Below are positions 59,433-64,000 of a stretch of DNA of 64,000 nt, in pieces (within the stretch, counting starts at the first letter, position 1; each line of letters opens with the position of its first letter). The stretch spans positions 22,234-86,233 of the forward strand of contig JADFWU010000009.1 in assembly GCA_015234045.1 (NCBI GenBank), in the 5' to 3' direction. The position numbers were made by a program, and so were the translations under genes. Under the pieces are notes generated by a model that was not told where the DNA came from, made no database searches, and worked only from the letters and a program-made list of their open reading frames with translations. The DNA comes from Magnetococcales bacterium. GTDB taxonomy: Bacteria; Pseudomonadota; Magnetococcia; Magnetococcales; JADFWU01.

Positions 59433-62400
59433 TTAACTGTTTTTTTGTCTGACCAACAGTGAAAACAGTGTCGGTGCCAAAACCAGTGTCAATATCGTAC
59501 TCAACAGTAACCCGCCAATGATGACGCTGCCCATGCCCCGGTAAAGCTCAGATCCTGCGCCGGGAAACAGCACCAGCGGTAATAGTCCGCACACCGATGT
59601 GAATGTAGACATGAAGATCGGTCGAATCCGAATTCGCACCGAGGCAACAACAGCGTCATTTACCGTCATTTTTTCATCCCGCATAAAGTGCAGTGCCTGA
59701 TGCACAATCAGGATTGCGTTATTCACTACCACACCGATCAAAACGACAAACCCCAACATGGTCAATACATCCATCGGTTGAAAATGGAATATATTCAATA
59801 CGGTGAGGCCAATGACACCGCCTGCGGCTGCCAAAGGCACTGTTGCAATAATGACCAAGGGGTAGAGAAACGATTCAAACAGCGCCGCCATCAGCAAGAA
59901 GGTGATAGACAACGCCAGTAGAAATTGATTGCCCATCGCCTGTTTAGCCAACAGGAGTTGATCCGCCCCTTCGGAGAGTGCCAACGTGGTCATAGGCGGT
60001 AAGCCTTGGGCAATGGTGGGTGAGATCAATTCATTCTGAATTTTATCAACCGCACTTTCCATTGCCATATCTTTAGGCGGATTAATGCGCAGAATGACTG
60101 CTCGACGCCGATCCACATGTTGAATCTCAACCGGTCCGGCAGTGGGTGTAAGTTGTGCCACAGTGGATACGGGAATGATGGCGTTGTTTCGCGTGGACAG
60201 GGGTAGGGTGCCGATATCCTGGATATGCTGTAATGGTCCGGTTTCACCTTGAATTACCAAGTCCATTTGACGACCGTTGATGATCAGTTCATCCACTTTC
60301 AAACCATCGGTTAACGCTTGAACGGCTTGTCCGATCTCCAAAGCTGAAAGGCCATTCTCACGTGCTCGTTGGCGATTTGGGATTAAATGGACCTCAGGGT
60401 TGCCCAGTTCCAGTCCGGGAATGGGGCGCACCTGTGCGCCGGGTAGAATGCCCTTTACCGTGCCAAACAGTTGTCGTGCCAAATCGGTGGTGGTCTCAAG
60501 ATCTGCACCGGTAATCGTCAGGTCCAAAGAGCGGCCAGCACCCAATCCACGAGAAAACAGACTCCGTTGATTGACAATACCGATTGTGCCCGGAAGATTG
60601 GCGATTGGATGGCGAATAATGGGCAGCAGTTCTCCAACCCGCTCCGGCTCGGAAGCCGCGCCACCCATGAAGGCAATGGCACCTCGTGCGGCAAAGAAAA
60701 AGTGTCGGATTAATGGGGGTTGGTCGGGATGCTCGGGATCTTTCTGCCAATGGGGCATCAACTCTTTTTCAACCCCGCCTGCCATACGCGCCATCTCTTC
60801 CAGGTTGTAGCCCGGTGGCGGAATCAGCATGGCAAAGATGAGATTGCGGTTGCCGCTGGGAAGATATTCGGCCGGTGGAATTAGGTTTAATGTCAACCAG
60901 ATGCCGCCGACGACCAACGATATGACCACCATCAAACGCCGCAACAGGGACCGGTTGATTCCTTTTGTCAGGCCAACCAGCAGACGCACAAACAGACCAT
61001 CTTTTAAATTATCTTGAACAACCGATGCGGTACTTTTGGAGCCACGCCCCATCAGTCGAACGCTCATGGTTGGGATGACCGTGGTGGAGACGATCAATGA
61101 AAGCATCACTGCCGCACTCAACGCCACCGCAATATCACCAAACAGCTGCGCTGCTTCAATCTGTAATGTCAAAATGGGCAAAAATACGGCAACCGTAGTG
61201 ATGGTTGAGATTAAAATCGCGCCCCAAACCTGTTGTGTGCCATGTAAAGCAGCCTGTTTGACCGTTTGGCCGTTTTGACGTAATCGAACAATATTTTCCA
61301 ACACCACAATGGCCGGATCTACCACCATGCCCACGGAAAATGCCAAGCCTGCCAAGGAGATTACATTCACCGTACGTCCCAAACCATACATGGCCAAGAA
61401 GGCACCGATTACTGAGATGGGAATGGCCAATGCAATGATAACGGTTGGTGAAAAAGAGCGTAAAAACAGCAATAACACACCCATGGCCAACAAAGCACCG
61501 ATGAGCAGATTATTACGAACCAGATCCAAAGCCGCGTGAATATAGTCGGTTTGATCATACAGAACCGTTAAATACAGGCCGCGCGGCTTCAAAACGGTTT
61601 CATTCAATGTGTTAACAGTTTCATGAACCTGGTTCATAATCTCCAGAACATTGGCACCCTGTTCACGTACGGCATTGAGCACCAATGCAGGCCGACCATT
61701 GCCGCGCACTGTGACGGTGGCATCCTGAAAGCCAAAATCCACGCTGGCAATATCCGCAACAGTGATCGGACCAGATGGATCAGACCGAACCACCACTGTT
61801 TTTACATCGTCAGGATTACGAAAACGTCCGGTAGAGCGGATCAGGTAGCGCCGTTTGCCCTCATCCAATTGACCGGCGGAGATGTCGGCATTTTCACGCC
61901 GTAATGCCTGCGCCAGATCGGAAATTGTGATCCCACGTGCGGCCAGTCGTGCTGAATCCACCGTAACGCGCAACTCACGCTTACGCCCGCCGTAAATATT
62001 GGTGCCAGCCACGCCGGGGATGGATTCCATGGCGGGTTGAACGCTGTCTTCAACAAAATCCAACTGATTGTAAACCGGTCGGCTATCCTCAGGGTCGAGG
62101 TGTTGAATACGCATCCAGGTGATGGGAGAGCTATCGCTATCTGCTGATTTAAGGGTGGGGCGAAACGAATCATCAGGATAGTCACGGATTTTCTGTAATC
62201 GGTTGGAAACCAGCACCATGGCTGAATCCATATCCGTACCCAACTGAAATTCAAGTTTGATGCGCACACGACCCAGACTGGAACTGGAATTGATTTTCTC
62301 CAGCCCCGGCAGAGATTTCAACACCTCTTCCTGTGGAATGGTCAGTTCATTCTCAACCTCCATAGGGGCGGCACCGGGCCAGCGTGTCTCAACCGTAATT

Positions 62401-62531
62401 ACTGGTTTACGTACATCCGGTGTCAGCTGTACAGGAATGCGGGCAAAGGCCAAGAGACCAAACATCAGCAACAGCAATACACCAACCGCAACCGCAACAG
62501 GTCGTTCGATGGAAAATCGGACCGGACTCAC
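59433..62531 (-). CDS. RND-family efflux permease (HAE1/AcrB-like)
   Basis: An inner-membrane proton-driven exporter of 1032 aa, normal RND length, with 12 TM segments and two large periplasmic loops. TM4 carries GMVVDPAIVVLENI: the first Asp of the proton relay is present, while the position that is often Asp or Asn is Pro. The usual signatures are visible: N-terminal FSIERPVAVAVGVLLLLMFG, GALLAMGVLLLFLRS, and VVLIGVVVNNAILIVH in the second half. The GTG start overlaps the stop of the upstream adaptor (GTGA), so the two form an operon. No outer-membrane factor is encoded beside it; a TolC elsewhere would be needed. The substrate is unknown; proximity to copper genes does not by itself indicate metals. 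Confidence 0.93.
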   Translation of the reverse strand: MSPVRFSIERPVAVAVGVLLLLMFGLLAFARIPVQLTPDVRKPVITVETRWPGAAPMEVENELTIPQEEVLKSLPGLEKINSSSSLGRVRIKLEFQLGTDMDSAMVLVSNRLQKIRDYPDDSFRPTLKSADSDSSPITWMRIQHLDPEDSRPVYNQLDFVEDSVQPAMESIPGVAGTNIYGGRKRELRVTVDSARLAARGITISDLAQALRRENADISAGQLDEGKRRYLIRSTGRFRNPDDVKTVVVRSDPSGPITVADIASVDFGFQDATVTVRGNGRPALVLNAVREQGANVLEIMNQVHETVNTLNETVLKPRGLYLTVLYDQTDYIHAALDLVRNNLLIGALLAMGVLLLFLRSFSPTVIIALAIPISVIGAFLAMYGLGRTVNVISLAGLAFSVGMVVDPAIVVLENIVRLRQNGQTVKQAALHGTQQVWGAILISTITTVAVFLPILTLQIEAAQLFGDIAVALSAAVMLSLIVSTTVIPTMSVRLMGRGSKSTASVVQDNLKDGLFVRLLVGLTKGINRSLLRRLMVVISLVVGGIWLTLNLIPPAEYLPSGNRNLIFAMLIPPPGYNLEEMARMAGGVEKELMPHWQKDPEHPDQPPLIRHFFFAARGAIAFMGGAASEPERVGELLPIIRHPIANLPGTIGIVNQRSLFSRGLGAGRSLDLTITGADLETTTDLARQLFGTVKGILPGAQVRPIPGLELGNPEVHLIPNRQRARENGLSALEIGQAVQALTDGLKVDELIINGRQMDLVIQGETGPLQHIQDIGTLPLSTRNNAIIPVSTVAQLTPTAGPVEIQHVDRRRAVILRINPPKDMAMESAVDKIQNELISPTIAQGLPPMTTLALSEGADQLLLAKQAMGNQFLLALSITFLLMAALFESFLYPLVIIATVPLAAAGGVIGLTVLNIFHFQPMDVLTMLGFVVLIGVVVNNAILIVHQALHFMRDEKMTVNDAVVASVRIRIRPIFMSTFTSVCGLLPLVLFPGAGSELYRGMGSVIIGGLLLSTILTLVLAPTLFSLLVRQKNS

Positions 62532-63697
62532 GGGGTGCTCTCCTGGTTGGCATCAATCCGAACTTTTTGATTGGGCAATAACCGTTCATTGCCCTTGATG
62601 ACCACCTGCATGCCCGGTTCCAGTCCCGATTGGATACGGAACCATGTTTTGTATGCTTTGCCAAGTGTCACAGGTTTCATGGTGACGCTATCGCCTTCAA
62701 GTACGAAGACCCGTGGATTGTTACCGCTCATCAACACGGCATCCTTATCCACCAATAGCGCAGGTTCTGGATCGGAAATCGGTACATTCACCCGAATCTC
62801 ATTGCCTGCAATCAGTCTCTGATCTGGTGTGTTGATGGTCCAAAATACCTGCCGATTCCGGCTGTTTAAATCCACATCGGGCAGTACGGCCCGAGAGGTC
62901 AATAAAAGCGTTGATTGATCGCCTTGCAGTGTTGCTTCAGCCGTCACGCCCTCTTTTAACCACTGGGCATAATGGGCGGGAATCGGAGTGGTCACTTCCA
63001 GCGCGGTAGGATTCATCAGAATTACCACTGGATCGCCCCGATCCAGCCATGCACCCGGTGCGGTTAAACGCTCAATCACCACACCGTCAAACGGTGCTAT
63101 GACGGTGTGATTGTCCCGGTTGAAGTGACTCTGGTTGATACGTGCCTTAACCTGAGCTACTTCAGCATGTTGGATTGCTAATGCCGCTTCACTCTCGGTT
63201 AATTGGCGCTTGGAAACCGAATGAGAAACGGCTAACTTTCGATCCCGTGCCAGATCTTTCTGTGCTTTATCCAATCGTGCCCGTGATTCAGCCAATTCCG
63301 CTTTTAAAATAGCCAACGTATGATCAATACTGTCCTGATCAATCTCAATCAGCGTACTGCCTGCGTTAACCCGATCACCTGGCTCTACCGAGACCCGAGC
63401 CACTAACCCGGCAACCTGCGTTGCCACAGTGGCACGTAGACGGCTATGCACCTGACCCACCACGTTGAGTGTTGGTATGACTGCTTGTTGAAGCACGGGT
63501 GTTACAGTCACCAATGGTGGCGGGCGTTTGTCGCCCTTTTCCTTGGCTTCGAGTACATCGGAATGCACCATGCTGAGACAGAGCAGAAAAAAAACACAAA
63601 GTCGCAAGCCTCTGTGAAGTAATGGCGGATTATGGAGCACTGTGTCGATCCATTTGGAGGGAAGATAAAAAGGGTGTATATCTGTTCTCATGGTCAT
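62528..63697 (-). CDS. RND periplasmic adaptor (AcrA/HlyD-like)
   Basis: A membrane-fusion protein of 389 aa for the RND permease that follows. The hydrophobic LRLCVFFLLCLSMVHS acts as signal or anchor. The mature part has a lipoyl half (VATQVAGLVARVSVEPGDRV), a coiled-coil hairpin, the second half (VIAPFDGVVIERLTAPGAWL) and a beta-barrel/membrane-proximal domain. It is coupled by a 4-base overlap with the permease. The start is uncertain because the ribosome site is weak; an internal Met at residue 3 is an alternative. Confidence 0.9.
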   Translation of the reverse strand: MTMRTDIHPFYLPSKWIDTVLHNPPLLHRGLRLCVFFLLCLSMVHSDVLEAKEKGDKRPPPLVTVTPVLQQAVIPTLNVVGQVHSRLRATVATQVAGLVARVSVEPGDRVNAGSTLIEIDQDSIDHTLAILKAELAESRARLDKAQKDLARDRKLAVSHSVSKRQLTESEAALAIQHAEVAQVKARINQSHFNRDNHTVIAPFDGVVIERLTAPGAWLDRGDPVVILMNPTALEVTTPIPAHYAQWLKEGVTAEATLQGDQSTLLLTSRAVLPDVDLNSRNRQVFWTINTPDQRLIAGNEIRVNVPISDPEPALLVDKDAVLMSGNNPRVFVLEGDSVTMKPVTLGKAYKTWFRIQSGLEPGMQVVIKGNERLLPNQKVRIDANQESTP

Positions 63698-63869
63698 GAA
63701 AGGAAGAAGCCTTGCTCTGTTTTCCGAGTAGTGAAAATCGCCAGGCGACTTTCTCTGGAATATGGGGTAACCTGCTTGTAAGGCAGGATAGAAAAAATTT
63801 ATTGATTCATTACATGGTACAGAGTCCCATCATACAACCATATGACGGGCAAACAAATGGTTATGATTT

Positions 63870-64000
63870 ATGCGGGATCAGAAAAAACAGTCTGTATTGG
63901 TTGTAGATGATACGCCGGAAAATATTGATATCCTGGGTTATCTGCTCCGTGGAGAGTATACCGTCAGGCCAGCGATCAACGGCCAACGGGCGCTGGCTAT
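63870..64000 (+). CDS. Response regulator receiver, partial (cut by window edge)
   Basis: The frame from ATG 63870 encodes a receiver N-terminus with VLVVDDTPENIDILGYLLRG, the acidic pocket Asp pair visible; the phospho-acceptor and any output domain lie beyond the edge. It resembles the start of the HD-GYP regulator at 41063 (VLAVDDTPANIDVVKGVL), so it may be a paralogue. The ribosome site is weak. It is transcribed away from the RND operon. Confidence 0.8.
   Translation, partial: MRDQKKQSVLVVDDTPENIDILGYLLRGEYTVRPAINGQRALA

Noticed and set aside
59433-63697. Copper-specific (CusA-type) RND pump because of neighbouring copper genes
   Set aside because: The sequence looks like the general HAE1 type, is on the opposite strand, and lacks the Met-rich features expected of Cus pumps as far as I can see.
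63712-63906. 64-aa plus-strand frame before the last gene
   Set aside because: No recognisable features, and it overlaps the start of the receiver gene in another frame.
1-64000. tRNA, rRNA or complete insertion sequence
   Set aside because: No T-loop-like motifs in suitable context, no rRNA signature and no transposase frame were seen on reading through.

Overview
The window is 64 kb of chromosome from a Gram-negative bacterium, most likely a free-living, motile, probably aquatic member of the Pseudomonadota. It has moderate GC and dense coding with small gaps. Outer-membrane, lipoprotein and RND-type genes are frequent, as are very large multidomain sensor kinases, c-di-GMP proteins and a bacteriohemerythrin fusion. 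The sensory style resembles magnetotactic cocci (Magnetococcia) and some marine gammaproteobacteria. That placement is inference: there is no rRNA, tRNA or other phylogenetic marker here to settle it.

Layout. 1-2.5 kb: a decayed DUF4347/LEPR-motif surface protein and an intact TolC-like lipoprotein, the remains of a second copy of the export locus found later. 2.8-5.8 kb: a membrane-bound class III nucleotide cyclase, a UPF0178 protein, a candidate small membrane peptide and a single-domain response regulator. 5.8-11.8 kb: an NtrC-type sigma-54 activator translationally coupled to a large hybrid histidine kinase. 12-14.4 kb: small membrane and hypothetical genes, a YqaA-family protein and a SAM methyltransferase. 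14.7-22.7 kb: a receiver-GGDEF-EAL protein, a hybrid kinase with three receivers coupled to a CheR-type methyltransferase, and a globin-coupled diguanylate cyclase. 23-32.6 kb: a five-gene minus-strand locus encoding a cadherin-like surface protein with an N-terminal LEPR motif and DUF4347 domain, a TolC-like lipoprotein, two HlyD-type adaptors (one carrying a GAF-like domain) and an M50 metalloprotease fused to an HlyD-like arm. No ABC ATPase is present, so this looks like a non-canonical surface-protein export system. 32.8-42.2 kb: a 2713-residue kinase with four tandem solute-binding domains, followed by an HD-GYP response regulator. 42.2-48.4 kb: an HD phosphodiesterase-like protein with an unusual C-terminal triple repeat, a YcgR-like PilZ protein, and a metallo-beta-lactamase / cyclic-nucleotide-binding / hemerythrin fusion. 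48.4-58.3 kb: ordinary genes (outer-membrane barrel, NAD-dependent glutamate dehydrogenase, HrpB helicase) interspersed with palindromic MITE-like repeats. 56.9-63.7 kb: a copper-handling group (PCuAC lipoprotein with a 13-unit Cys repeat, SCO1-like protein, small exported protein) facing an RND pump and its adaptor. The window closes in the start of another response regulator.

How the genes fit together. Two signalling themes dominate: c-di-GMP turnover and reading (GGDEF-EAL, globin-GGDEF, HD-GYP, HD variant, PilZ), and cyclic nucleotide plus oxygen or iron sensing (cyclase, dual CNB-hemerythrin fusion, globin). Both commonly control the switch between motility and attachment, which fits the neighbouring machinery for exporting a large surface protein. 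The giant kinase is divergently arranged with that export locus, so co-regulation is plausible but not shown.

Repeats. Two MITE-like families are each present twice, alongside a 104-bp repeat pair and a scattered 17-26 bp motif. Several of these sit within a few bases of stop codons. No CRISPR array, tRNA, rRNA or complete transposase gene was seen.
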